Assembly (NCBI GenBank): GCA_000507305.1
Contig: DF239413.1
Location: 267,048 to 331,047, forward strand
Direction: 5' to 3'
Length of the DNA: 64,000 bases
Source of the DNA: Breviolum minutum Mf 1.05b.01
Lineage: Eukaryota; Sar; Dinophyceae; Suessiales; Symbiodiniaceae
Shown here in pieces: positions 35,266 to 46,670 of this stretch; the stretch's first letter is position 1; the number at the start of each line of letters is the position of its first letter. The notes below the pieces were generated by a model that did not search any database, was not told the origin of the DNA, and saw only the letters and a list, made by a program, of their open reading frames with translations. The translations under genes were made by a program, and so were the position numbers.

Positions 35266-36407
35266 CATCTCAAGGGACGCGAAGTCTGGATTGGATCGTA
35301 GTTGGGGCGACGCGTAGCGCAAGGAATGACCATCTTGGCTCACAGCCTCGGTGTCACCATGGCAGATGATTGGCTACTGAAAGTACAAGGTGGATATAAC
35401 CGTGTTTTCATTTAAAAAATACACCCTGGAAGATTGACATGGAACCTACAGATCACCCATTTAGAAAGGAAAATGATCTTCCAAACCTCCATGCTTATGC
35501 TCCAGGTTAAAGTTCAGGGGTGTATGTCCTTCAAGTGACCTTTTGATCACCCAAATGGAGGTCACTTAACCCGTGAAAAAAGTCACTTAAACACCCGAAC
35601 GGGTCACTCGGGAGAACCCGGTCCATTATATACATGATTAATCATTAGTATCTATATCCATTGCCTTCTCTTCAAGTATCTATGCAAATGTACACTTGTA
35701 AACGTTGTAAACAGGAAAGGTAGATCAAGCCTGCAGATATGAATAGTAGATGCGATGTACCAAAGTACGAGTGCACATGCAATATTGCAGAAAACATCAT
35801 GCATTTTAATGCCATCGATTTGTCAATCCTTCCACCAAGCCACGGCAAGCACCACCTGCAAGGCAGTAACGGTGATGCTACAATTTACCAAACAACAAGT
35901 GATATCCAGGCATCCAAAAACTCGATGTTGACAAAATAACGATAATCATCAACATAAATATAGAATTATCATATCATGTAATGAATGATGTTATCATGTA
36001 ATGAATCATGTTTCATGCAGTGACAAAAAACATTTGCTCAGAAAACACAAGAGTCAACAGTTCTGAAGCCATCGGCTTCAACCAAAAAACCACCTATCCA
36101 ACCAAAAGTGGACTACTCGACTTGAATCTTGAACTTTCAGAACCTTACCCTCCCTTTAACTAAGAGCTCCCAACTGGACAGATGCCATCCCAAAAGGAAA
36201 GTAGTCTTTGAACTACCATGATTTTTGAGGGTCTATGAGTTTTTTCGGGGGGAGTGAATCATCTCCTTTTTCTCCCTTTTTCCTGCTTGCACAAGACAAA
36301 GCTGTGTGTAAATTGTAAATCTTCAAAATCCCCGGGGTCATAGCAGTTTTCATGGTGAAATAAGGGACCCAACCTTCTCATCCGCACAGAGCTCGTCTGC
36401 TGCGTAC
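35266..36407 (-). CDS. DUF4116-repeat protein, three exons
   Basis: Minus exons 36407-36374, 35855-35829 and 35373-35266 are proposed. They read YAADELCADEK, VVLAVAWWK, and AVSQDGHSLRYASPQLRSN within a 36-codon exon. The first two join directly (phase 0) into the DUF4116 pattern: yAs.eLr.Dk.VVl.Av, repeated as AV..dG.sLrYAS.qLR. The function of DUF4116 repeats is unknown; they are abundant in protists. The exons are tiny (34 and 27 nt), donors include GT, GA and GC types, and at least one exon is probably missing between the second and third. A further candidate at about 34750-34690 reads SEAMLYIAPELRWGVPTYH. Confidence 0.6.
35421..35526. mobile_element. M3 inverted-repeat element (copy 2, opposite orientation)
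   Basis: ACACCCTGGAAGATTGACAT at the left and CAGGTTAAAGTTCAGGGGTG at the right. The interior (CACCCATTTAGAAAGGA) is the reverse complement of the 9998-10101 copy. Confidence 0.75.
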
Positions 36408-36667
36408 CTCGGTATTCCAAAGTTTGTTGAGATTGAATTACATCATCTCATAGGATTCATAGGTACGGAAAAGCCATGTTTTTGCTCCAGTATTTAGCAG
36501 TGTTTTGTCCGTCCTGGGTGGTGAAGTATTTCTTCCATTTATAGTATCAAGTAGTGTTCTCACAACGAGGCGTCAATGTGAACCTGCGGATTACTAAATT
36601 ATCATTACAAAATATCAACACCAAGAATCGACAGAAACTAGAAACTATGGCATTACTCCCCATCAAG

Positions 36668-36774
36668 CACAGAACACCGCCGAAGTTTACCATAGCCCCT
36701 GAAAAATAGTGGTTGGAAGACTACTTTCCTATTGGGAAGGAAACTTCTCAGGGGCTATGGGGGGGGGGGGTATG
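36668..36774. mobile_element. M6 inverted-repeat element (copy 2)
   Basis: GAAGTTTACCATAGCCCCTG at the left and CTCAGGGGCTATGG at the right, then a G run. Confidence 0.65.
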
Positions 36775-37270
36775 TACTAAAAAACATCAAAGAAAGGAGC
36801 CTCATGAGAAGCCTTGCCATGCTTCACACACACAAACAAGTGCCAACCTGTCCAATCAAAATGGACAGCTGCGTCTCCACTTAGGATCTAGGCTCTCCAA
36901 ACACTATTGTTCAATAGTAAGACTTGAAGGTTCATGAGGTACACATAATCTTCGAATGTTAGCAGGATTTTCAAGAATAGACACCGAACCTCACTTTACA
37001 ACATGAATCATTAACTAGGAAGCACCATCAACTACCATCAACATCCATTATCTACCATCAACTAAGGTCATTCACCCCTGTTTAATTTGCTTCAATCAAC
37101 AAACCTTCAGGGCTCGCAACGGATACACCCAAAAAAACCACCCATCAACTTGCAGGTCTCCCCCAAGATACATCAAACATGCACCATCTTTGGCGACCTT
37201 AGTGGCCGCTTTCGAGCTGCCGAACGACAATGTGGACCTGTGTTTTTAGTGGTGAAATTGTGATATCTAA

Positions 37271-37317
37271 ACCCACCAACCAACCAACCAACCAACCAAC
37301 CAACCAACCAACCAAGC
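37271..37317. repeat. (CAAC)n microsatellite
   Basis: About ten CAAC/CCAA tetranucleotides. Confidence 0.95.
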
Positions 37318-38101
37318 AATTTTGATATCATATCTAAACCAACCCAACCCTCAAAAACCCTGAAAGTGCAGTTGGAAATTTGCCATGGCCAAACCACCTG
37401 GATGATATACATTATGACATTTGACGTCACTTTTTACGAAGATATTTTCTAATTATCACCATTCCCGAACCTCAGTTTGATCCAGGGCACTGCTTGGAGA
37501 AAAAAGGCCGCATTCTGTCGCAAGTCCTTCTTTCGTTCAGAGTCTGAGTTTGGTACATTCAACGTGGATGGGAGGGATGGGACTAGATTCACCCAAAAAT
37601 ATTAGACAATGATATCATATCTTCTTTTTGAACGACAAATGCATCTGTATTCATGCAGACCTGTCAAGATACATATACGTATTATATATAATTACACAAA
37701 TATCTATATATATATACTATACCAATCTTTCTTATCACTTGCTTATCTACGATACTTCACCTGAATTAGGGGGCGTTTTGGATGGCTATATTTCAGTGAC
37801 CTTTGGAGAATGGTGTCCGCAACGTGGCTTCCCCAAGATTTCAATGTTTGCCAAGGTCACTGCAACATCCAATTCCAGTCTTTCTTATTGCAACTTTAAT
37901 ATCAACAAGATTCAACAAGTCGATTCTATCTATTTTTATCTTTCAACTTTTTTTTGCACATCAAAAACTCGTGTTTTTGGGGAAAAACAACTCCTGAGAA
38001 GCATGGACAAGAGCCCATGAGCCTTGCTCATTGATGCCTGACACATCCAGGGCCAAGGGGACAAAAATGAAGATCCACCAACCAATGACTTCCCGTTGTT
38101 A

Positions 38102-38208
38102 TGTCATACCATCCATGGGACTGGCATATTTACCTATATGAAAGGTTGATTGTTATGGTAAATGTAGGTAAATATACCACCATACATGGATGGTATGGGG
38201 ATATGTCA
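38102..38208. mobile_element. M4 inverted-repeat element (copy 2)
   Basis: TGTCATACCATCCATGG at the left and CATGGATGGTATGGGGATAT at the right: a long inverted repeat with TATGGTAAATGTAGGTAAAT in the centre. Confidence 0.8.
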
Positions 38209-38254
38209 TTTAAGAAACACATGACTTTTTAACTGGAGAATTGTAAGTACCCAC

Positions 38255-39054
38255 CTGCGAGTATTTGATCAGCATGAGACAAAGAAGCCGACTTGACACC
38301 ACCAAAGTGGGTCATATTTGCCTCCGAGTCATTGGGATCACAATGGGATGATGCTGATGAGATACTGTTGATGGACAAAATCCTGCACCAGTTGAGGTTG
38401 GTAGTTTACCCCATTATTTACAGGGTTTTAACCATCCCAGGTGGTGCAGGATTTCTTCCATCAACAGTATTACATCTTCAGATTGTTTCTTTGATTTCGG
38501 TACCATGCCAGGAGGGAGGCGAAGTCATCTTCACCCTAAATTCATTCCACCGATTTTGAGATCCAAGGAAATCCGAGTCAGTCACGATTTTTTCCCATGC
38601 CGAATCTCCTTCCCACCATCCTGAGGTAGGAGAAAAACAACAACTCTCAACACTAAATACACGGGGGAATCCAATCATACCAAATTGGATCACGAACATT
38701 CTCAGGTCTTCAGCCCAAAAAAAATCCTATCAAAAGTTATTTCGACATACATCAAAACAAGTAAAAAACATTATATAAAAAACAACAGCGGTCTTTTAAC
38801 ACAACCTGTATCATGCATATATAAATACACATTATCATACACTTAAATTCAACGTATTGTACAACAATGTAAATGAATGGATTCATATGACCAGCACCTC
38901 ATCATTTCTTTTCAACATCTTCGATCATTACCATGTTGATCCACCAGCAACGTTGAGCACCTTTTAGTGACCACCATCCGACGACCACGGTGTCGAGAAA
39001 GTCAAGGCCGGCACGCAACCCGTCAAACAAGGGCTGCGTTTGATACAGAAATGG
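38255..39054 (-). CDS. Exon chain with an intron made of a transposon-like element
   Basis: Minus exons are 39054-38932 (41 codons, phase 0-0, GTAATG donor), 38535-38474 (phase 0-2) and 38364-38255 (phase 2-1, GTGGGT donor). Readings are FDGLRAGLDFLDTVVVGWWS; EDDFASLLAWYRNQRNN; and DPNDSEANMTHFGGVKSA. The last intron, 38365-38473 (109 bp), starts GTAATACTG and ends CAACAG; apart from about four bases it is the M2 element. The frame is open across that join. No family was recognised; another exon at about 38.6-38.65 kb is possible. Confidence 0.55.
38363..38469. mobile_element. M2 inverted-repeat element filling an intron (introner-like)
   Basis: Left TACTGTTGATGGACAAAATC; right arm GATTTCTTCCATCAACAGTA. 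The arms pair over about 28 bp including the TGCACCA block. Its outer bases supply the 3' splice site (CAACAG|TA) of the intron at 38365-38473 when read on the minus strand. Confidence 0.8.
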
Positions 39055-39535
39055 CTGCGCGAGAAACGGTGATGGTAGGATTGATGAGGGTTGATGCTTG
39101 ATAAATAGGATACATATTGATGATATATGATTAGGATTCATTCATGTTCAACTTGTTAGCGCCGTTTTTTTTGTGGGTTGACACAATGACAAGTAATGAC
39201 AGTCGACGACCATATAGGTACTGAATCGAATAAGATCCAACGGAATGCTGCTCCCCAAACAAAACAGGTGGTTTTTTGGTATTCACTAAGTATGCTTGGG
39301 GGTGGGGCATCTCAACCTTACACATTCAATGGGATCCACAAGGAATGGTGGGTCTGAGAATTTGAGCAACGTCAATCACTGGGTCCGAGAATGTGAGCGT
39401 TTCTTTTTCATACGCAGAAGTGGTACAGTAAAAAAAACAGTACGGGATCACCCCTAAAATGTTGAGTCCCCCCGCTTTTTTGATGGATAAAACTCATCCT
39501 TTGCAAACAAACCATCTCGGGGTCAATGAGGCTAC

Positions 39536-39715
39536 TTGTTGAAACCATGCTGTGCCGCTTCTTTTGCATCCGGAAATCGCTGGGAAAATCTATGGCAAAG
39601 TTGGACATCGGAGGACTTGGAGGTGCTGAGTGATAGTTTTGAATCAAAAGGAATCAACATGTTGATTGAACTGGCCAGAATTCAAACATCCTTTGACAGC
39701 TTGCATCTCTACAAT
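39536..39715 (-). CDS. Two-exon segment, unknown
   Basis: Minus exons 39715-39659 (after gttcag; VEMQAVKGCLNSGQFNQH, donor GTTGAT) and 39615-39536 (after ccaag; DVQLCHRFSQRFPDAKEAA, donor GTAGCC) join in phase 0. The plus strand is open through the same bases, so strand is not certain. Confidence 0.4.
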
Positions 39716-39839
39716 CTGAACTAGCAAAAATACAAGTCTTCAGCAGAAAATATCGATGTCTCTACACGTCTTGAGGCAAACAAAATTATACATTCCCATA
39801 TGCTGAAGGCAGTTTTTAACTCCCCAACAACCTCAGCAG

Positions 39840-39994
39840 TCAGGCAATGACCCCTTGTTGTCTTAAAGTTGACAACTCCTCATCGCTCAGACGCAACTTT
39901 TCACGAAGGACCTGCTGGGGATGGAGCTTTTGACCATCCCAATTGATGGCTGGATGGATGGCTTGACATAGCTTTTCTTTGGGGGATGGGGAAT
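39840..39994 (-). CDS. Probable terminal exon, unknown
   Basis: After ccccaaag it reads KLCQAIHPAINWDGQKLHP and then REKLRLSDEELSTLRQQG, stopping at 39840. Charged and helical near the end. It abuts the M5 element at 40006. Confidence 0.45.
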
Positions 39995-40005
39995 GGGGAC
40001 TACCC

Positions 40006-40106
40006 GGGTGTTTCCAAAAATAATGGTACCCCGAAATCATCCATTTTAACAGGGTTTTGAATCATACACCATCCATTTTGGGGTACCCCTATTTTTGGAA
40101 ACACCC
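40006..40106. mobile_element. M5 inverted-repeat element (copy 1)
   Basis: GGGTGTTTCCAAAAATAATG at the left and TATTTTTGGAAACACCC at the right, with inner GGTACCCC arms. The related copy is at 57277-57386. Confidence 0.8.
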
Positions 40107-40157
40107 ACCCAACTATGGGGGAACCAATGTTAAAATTGGAATCACTTATACTTGGCT

Positions 40158-40258
40158 TCATGAGAGGGTGGAGATGAAGGTGTCGCAGTGATGGTAGGTA
40201 CGAGCTGAGATTCCTTTGGTTGCTCCCATGAACAGTGTCTTGCAGGGCGCGCTAAGAC
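40158..40258 (-). CDS. Candidate exon, unknown
   Basis: After cttttcaag, phase 1 reads APCKTLFMGATKGISARTYH, then CDTFISTLS and TGA. One other frame is also open, so the frame is a judgement from composition. Confidence 0.4.
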
Positions 40259-40361
40259 CTTGAAAAGACCAGAACAAATATCAAAGTTGGGCTGGAAAGG
40301 CATGAAGCACAAATAAAACAGTAAAACCAGAAAGACTGAGAACAAGCACCAAAAGAACAAC

Positions 40362-40375
40362 AACAACAACCACCA

Positions 40376-40416
<41 letters not shown>

Positions 40417-40460
40417 CCAACAACCACAACGACAACAACAACAACAACAACAACAACAAG
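40362..40460. repeat. (CAA)n microsatellite
   Basis: About 95 bp of CAA triplets with a few changes. The poly-Leu, poly-Cys and poly-Val frames are artefacts. Confidence 0.95.
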
Positions 40461-41783
40461 AGAAATCATCACACCAGCAGCAACCAGCAACTGCAGTCAT
40501 GGTATTTTGGAAGCAAAGCTTTCAATCAAAAAATGTGAGAGATTTGATGTTGAAAAGTTACCTTTCCATGATTTCAGCAAGCAACTCACCACTGAAGTAT
40601 AGAAAAAATAGACTTGCAACAACAAACTCATGGTCCAAGTCATGTTTTTTTGGTTATATAATGCTATCAAGATATATATGGCACCCTCCTAGGGAACTCA
40701 CATATGCACCACCCAGCCGGCACTTTTTGAGTCAATGATCTTCCGGCTTTCCCCAGGGTGGGAAATTTGGCACCTCATCACTGTGCTGGCCAATCAAAGG
40801 GCCACCAGACACGGTGGCACCCGGAGATAAACTCAACTTTGGCCTCGGGGTGAAATTCATGATGTGAAGAATTGATGCAAAAAAATCTCCATTTTTGGAT
40901 GATGTTGATTGAATTCTCAAATTTAGGACATCGAGAACGCTAAAGAATGTTACGGATGATATGATCTTGAGTTCTCAAAATTTCAGGATTTGGACCTGGG
41001 GAATGCCAACAAACAACGAGAAAACAGTCATTTGAATATTTAAAGCTGATATTCACTTATAAATTTTACCTTTTGGAGCATCTTAACAACACACCAGGTG
41101 GATCCCAGCATTGACAGCTGAACAATGCATAAAGATATAGTGACTAAGTTGAGTCGATGATCGACTCTCTCAGAATCGTTCAGCAAGATTCCATCAGGTA
41201 GTATCCAAAGGGTTCACTCGGATGATATGGATACTTCAGTCATACCAAGTGGCAAATACCTGCTTATTTTTTCTTGAGGTTGACACCATCTAGGCAAAAA
41301 AATGGCGTTTTCCTGGTGGTCGATCTTGGGAAGCCTCCTAAAATGACATTGACCCACAACATCTTCTTAAAATCTGAATGAAGTGCCTGGATATGCTTGG
41401 ATGGATAAGTTGGATTGTTGGTGGTCAGTGGTCACCAAAATTTCGGGAAATCTTCATGTTCATGCAAGCGAATTATCACGTGTTCTATCATTAGGCAAAA
41501 TGCATTTTGATCGACCTTGATGCATCATGATACATAAATCCCAGTTGTCAAAGACTGAAGTAGAAAGGAAAATTACCATTGACACATCCAAGCATCATGA
41601 CTTGTCTTGCTGCGTTGCGATGCACTATTTTGCAAAAAAAACATCTGTTATATATATATATATATATCTATAACTCCTTTGTCAAATGGATTCAAAAATC
41701 AAAGCCAATTCCTGGTTTCCTTCGAGTTTTAGGTGAACCTCCTTGGGACAATAACAGCCAAACCCAAGTCTGAGGAGACTGAC
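40461..41783. other. Mostly featureless stretch
   Basis: A weak minus exon candidate lies at about 40850-40740 (LSLSPGATVSGGPLIGQHS), and a small one at about 40600-40570. Otherwise AT-rich sequence with a TA run near 41650; nothing I can assign. Confidence 0.4.
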
Positions 41784-43224
41784 CCAATAGAAGGCACCTT
41801 CACCTTTCGTCCTGCGAGTTCCACTTCCTCAAAGCACTGGCGAGTCTTGAAGTGCTCATCTTCCACAATGTCCTGAAACATGTCGCCACTCCAAACCCTG
41901 CCTTTTCCCCCAAAAAAAATCACAGAAGTGGAACATGTTCCGAGACTCCTTTCCTGTACAAGCTCGGTCATGTTTATTTCGTTTTCCATTTGCATGTTCT
42001 TTGGAAGATTAGACTGCAACCTGTTTGCTTGGCACGGAGAACCGATGTTTCAGCTTCAAAACCCTTAAACTTCTAAACTTCTTGTGGTGATTCGTTCCCA
42101 TTTTCAAAAAAAAGTCTTCCGCAAAAGCTGTCAGTCTGGAATGCCTTTATATAAACAGTAAATCTTGTTGTCAGGTGTTTTTCCTTCATCATCTTCATCC
42201 TGCTATAAAGCCCTCACAAATTGCATCCCGCGAGTCCTTGATGGAAAAAATGGGACCACATGGCACTGAAGCTTCCTTACAAGCTGCTTCCACCTGCAAA
42301 AGTCTGAAATCCATTAGGGCAAAATTGCTAAGCCAAGCTATTCAACCATGTAGGAGGTGAGGTCAGCTGAGGTTGCGACAAAACTGGGAAGATGGGGTAA
42401 CTAGTTATACAAGTTGCATTACAAACATCTGGTGAAACTAGTTCTTTTTGGGAACTCTTTCTGTTGGCCTATCCAGTTGACAGTCAAAGACACCCGGCTG
42501 ATGAATGTTTCATTTTTCAGGATCTTTCAGGTAGGTTCCAGCCGTTAGTTGTCCTAGTGATTGAAGCAACTGGAGAGTTAGGTTTCAACATTCACATGGC
42601 CATTGAAGCGCAGTTAGTTGCTTAAGCAAAGGGCCATGACATATGCAGTAAACACGTGCCCCCCGTCCTGACAAAACAATACAAAACAACACATAAAGCC
42701 ATTTGGAAGCGAGTGCCGCTTGACTCGGTCCACAACCATCTTCGGAGTATCACTAGGTGGTTTCAAGCCACTTGTGCCATCTTAAAATCAAAATAACAGT
42801 CAATTTGGGAAACATTTGCCAAAACAACCGCAAAAACCAAATACATACCAAATACTATTGTTGAAACTACCACCCGAAATTAACACAGCAAAAGGATGCT
42901 GTTTTTAGCTCTACTGCACAATGGCAAAATTCATCCAGTTTCTCAACTCTTGTGGGTTCATTGTAAATTACATCCCCCACTCTCTACCCAAAACATGATA
43001 TATCAAATAAATTTCATAATAGATTATGATATATCATATTAGATATATATCTACATTGTCATACATTTTTCCGCATTTTCCATAACTTTTTACATTTTTA
43101 CGAAAAACTCTTCCATGTCGGAATATCCCAAAACAACAACAACCTCTGAGGCTGTAGTTCTGGAGGTCCATTGGATGATGGCTTCTTCCAGGAGCTCCTT
43201 CCGGGGAAATCCCAAATGGGGGAC
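41784..43224 (-). CDS. CoA-transferase family III (CaiB/BaiF) protein, C-terminal exons
   Basis: Three minus exons, all joined in phase 0: 43224-43144, 42293-42237 and 41872-41784. They read KELLEEAIIQWTSRTTASE, then VEAACKEASVPCGPIFSIK, then DIVEDEHFKTRQCFEEVEL followed by GRKVKVPSIG. Concatenated, this follows the CaiB/BaiF pattern: eL...i..wt..rt..ev......vP.gPv.si.di..d.h...R..f.evE. Family members move CoA between carboxylic acids, or act as racemases on acyl-CoA. The second intron appears to use a GA donor (AAG|GACTCG). The N-terminal exons with the catalytic Asp were not identified; candidates at 43.5-43.9 kb did not match the family. Confidence 0.75.
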
Positions 43225-43252
43225 CTGTAGAAAATGGGACCCGAAAACTAAA

Positions 43253-43355
43253 CTAGGTGGTGGTTGAACCAACCCCTTTGAAAAATATTAGTCAAAATGG
43301 GAATCATTTCCCCAGGTAAGGGTGAAAATTGAAAATATTTGAAACCACCACCTAG
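43253..43355. mobile_element. M1 inverted-repeat element
   Basis: Left end CTAGGTGGTGGTTGAACC; right end TTTGAAACCACCACCTAG. Lies just 5' (minus sense) of CoA-transferase exon 43224-43144. Confidence 0.85.
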
Positions 43356-44332
43356 TTGAAAACTAAAAATTGAGGCTTTGGGTCAATGTTTCTCCTTTTC
43401 CAAGTATTTTTATAGTATCCAGCTTAGTTACTTTTCAGGTTTTTTTTACAAGGAACATTTTTCAGGTTCCAGCCGTTAGTTTTTAGGATGTTTTTTAAGA
43501 AGGAAACATGGAAAATCTCTGAAATCATGGACCTTTCCTTTGTTGGTTGGAAATCCATTTTGTGAGTCTTTCGGGGTATCTTCAAATCTTTTTGAAGGGA
43601 TTGAAGTGAGTACCAAGAACCTACTGGTCTTTGGGCAGTGAGCCAGTCCTGATATAATGAGGAACCAACAGAATGAACAGTGATGGAACTGAAAGTTTGA
43701 CGTGGGTTTGCTTCATCTAATTGTCCATCTCCTCATGTCAACATTGACATCTTGCAAAGGTGATCATCTTTCAGACATTTATTTTTTCTGGAGGTAGAAC
43801 AAGTTCATAAGGCAGGCATGTGAAACTATGATTCCCATGGTTTGCTAGAAACTTTTCTTCAACAATTTCCATTGTACCCAAACACTATCGCTTCACACTC
43901 AGCTCCTGATGAGAACAACGACCAGAATTGTCTGCAAACCGAGGGTCCTGATGACCACATGTCACATGTTAGCCAGTTAGCCGGTGCGCCCAGGCATCAA
44001 GGGGGTGAACCTCATAATCCTCATATATCTTCACACTTTTTGACACAAGTTCAACTGCACCAACCAGTGTGGTATGGCTAAATGACACGGATCTATGTAC
44101 TTTAAAATGTTTTTCTATGTAACTTAGCATTTTGTCGAAATTGTATGTGGCCAAATGGCATCGACTTGACGAAGAATCACCTCAGTTGCAAGTGAGAAGA
44201 TGTCAAAAGCAGTCTGTTGTGGTATTGAGCGTGGATGACTCCATTGCAGTCAACCGCCTAGTGTGTGGAACTCATCGCTATGATGTTCGATGAATGCATT
44301 TTAGGAATTCATGGAAACTGACCAACACTGAT

Positions 44333-44432
44333 CTAGGTGGTGGTTGAACCACCCATCTGAAAAATATTCGTCAAATTGGATCATTTCCCCAATTCTTGGA
44401 GTCAAACAAAACTATTTGAAACCACCATCCAG
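44333..44432. mobile_element. M1 inverted-repeat element
   Basis: Left end CTAGGTGGTGGTTGAACC; right end TTTGAAACCACCATCCAG. Confidence 0.8.
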
Positions 44433-45059
44433 TGATTCTGTTCAATCACCATAGGGGTGAGTCAAGATCTCCAGAATTGCTTCACTGGTGACTCTAGTGG
44501 CCCAACAAAACCCCCCATGGAACATCTGCTGTGGAGCGCTTTACCATTGATGCAGTCTGCATTGAAAATGCGTATCTTCCAATTTGGCTTTAACAGGTGT
44601 AGCTTTTGGGACCCATGGTCAACAACAACCTAAACTAAACTTTGACTTCCAACTTGACTAAAGCCAGGTTTTTCTGGCATTCATTGCCCATTTGGGAAAC
44701 GATGATCACCATAAGTAAAACGCGGGTGTTGATCGACCTTGACGTCTAGAAATTCCACGTCACGTGCTGGTGGTTATAGGCAAAACAAGACGATGTTTCA
44801 ATCAAATTGGCTCCTGCACCTCAAAATATGAATGATGTGAGAATCTCAAAAAAATATATAAAAGTTATATAAGATAAAGATATATATATATATATATTTA
44901 TATGTATAACGAGAAAACTTGAAACTCATCAACATGCTGCTTTTTTCCTTCCAAAAAAAGGAAAAACGGCATCACCTCGGCCAAGTCTTCTCGTCCCATG
45001 ACCTGAGGTCCAAAAAGGTGGATCATCGACTTAGCCACCGAAAACTAACAAAATTCGCC

Positions 45060-45200
45060 CCTGAAAGTAGGCTGGTTTGATGGTTGGAAATTCATGGATG
45101 GATGGATGGTTGGTTCAGATGAAAGCTTCAAACCCCGAAGTTTCTGGGGAACTGAATCATTCATCCGAACCAACCATCCATCCATCCACGAAAATTTCAG
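45060..45200. mobile_element. M8 inverted-repeat element
   Basis: The left arm contains GGATGGATGGATGGTTGGTT and the right arm AACCAACCATCCATCCATCC, an exact 20-bp inverted match, with outer CTGAAA / TTTCAG ends. One copy seen. Confidence 0.75.
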
Positions 45201-45330
45201 GTGGAGTTTTTGTCACTCGAAAAGGGATTGCTTCATCTTTTGGGGCTTTGAACTTGCCCCATGAAATCCCGGTACCAAAAAAACGTCCGAAAATCATAAA
45301 GGGAAATGGGGAAGCCACAATAAATACTAT

Positions 45331-45436
45331 ATAGTTGGTGGTTGAACCACCCCATCCCCAAAATATGCTCGTCAAATTTGGGGGAATTCCCTTCAGGTAA
45401 GGGTGAAGAAAAAACACATATTTGAAACCACCTAGT
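45331..45436. mobile_element. M1 inverted-repeat element
   Basis: TAGTTGGTGGTTGAACCACC at the left; TTTGAAACCACCTAG at the right. Confidence 0.75.
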
Positions 45437-46670
45437 AAATCATTCGCATGTTATGAATCCCAACTCAAGGAATGCAATACATATCTGAATATACATGTTA
45501 CATTTACATATCGGCAAAGGGCCAGAATCACCAACCAACCAGCTGGTTCTCAAGCTGTGGAACGGTGGGCCCCGGAAAAACTTCCGGGAGAAACAAAAGT
45601 GTTGGGTGAAACATGTTGTTGGAGCGATAATTCGATTGATGAGATGTTCTTCGGGAAACTCCAATTATAACACATATACATATATACATAGCATTTGAAT
45701 ACATTTGACGTTACTACTGCTACTCTGCTCATCCAAACCCGCCAAACCTAAGTGTGCGGGATTTGATTGTGCATCACAGCACGCCATCGACGTAAGTAAC
45801 AGTATGAACACAAAGGCCCAACGAATGATCTGCCAGGAACCATCCCTGTGTGACTGTCAAAAATCACTCCACCACTCCAATCAGAAATATCAGTGAAATG
45901 CAGCAGCCCTGGCAGCCATTGGTTAAGCGATTTATCCGATATTTTTTGGCCGCTGATCTTTAACCCTCTCAACCGATCCCATTGGTAACACCAACCTAGA
46001 GAATCTCTAAACAGAAATCACAGCGGGGGAAGATTCCAGTAAATTTCCAAGCATCATTTCATTCTCCATCATTCTCCATCCATGTTTTGCGGGGCAAAAA
46101 AAATCGGTTGATCATTTTTGAGGGGATTTTCCATCACCGAAAACGGATTCTCCGTGGGGCACCTTCATCAAACGCTTGAAGAGGGAGTCGCCATTGGCAC
46201 CGATGATCATGAAAGTCCCATCCTGATAAGATTAAACCCCACTCCATGTCACTACCCCCAAAAAAAAGAAGATTGGAGAAGGGGGGAGGAAAAGGTGCCA
46301 AAAAAGAGGCTGCTTGATAAATAAATTAACAAATAAAAAAGTACATATAACATCATATGTATATAAATAAATATATATAAATATATATTAATATAAATAT
46401 ACGTACATGTAGATGTGATGTCAATGGATGTGATGGGCATCACACACATGTGGGGTTTTCGCACTTTTTTGTGGTGATTTCATTGGCACGAGCCTTTTGC
46501 ACACAGCAAGCTCCCAGTGTAACTCTACAACCAGCAAGGCTTGACATCTCAATCAGCAAACAGCTCAGACTATCAAAAGAAGATTTCTTCGTCTTTTTGG
46601 GCCTACACTTACACATTTGCACACTCCACCCCCCCCTTCATACATCAAAAAATGCACAAATAAAGGCTAC

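Larger units (their letters stand above)
36408..38254 (-). other. Stretch with candidate exons and elements
   Basis: Candidates on the minus strand, without proven joins: about 37895-37795 (ELDVAVTLANIEILGKPR, donor GTCACT), about 37240-37170 after acacag (frame unclear) and about 36560-36450 (TDKTLLNTGAKTWLF). Also an M6 copy, a CAAC tract and an M4 copy. Confidence 0.3.
43225..46670. other. Elements and unassigned sequence
   Basis: Contains three M1 copies, the M8 element and AT runs. Weak minus exon candidates: about 43655-43570 (SWYSLQSLQKDLKIPRK), about 44045-43965 (LVSKSVKIYEDYEVHPLDAW), about 45290-45205 and 45825-45720. The last reads RWAFVFILLLTSMACCDAQS, signal-peptide-like. At 46592-46500 a minus reading (LLIEMSSLAGCRVTLGACC) could follow the exon ending at 46671. 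Confidence 0.3.

Noticed and set aside
40142..40500. Leu-, Cys- and Val-homopolymer ORFs
   Set aside because: Reading frames of the CAA microsatellite.
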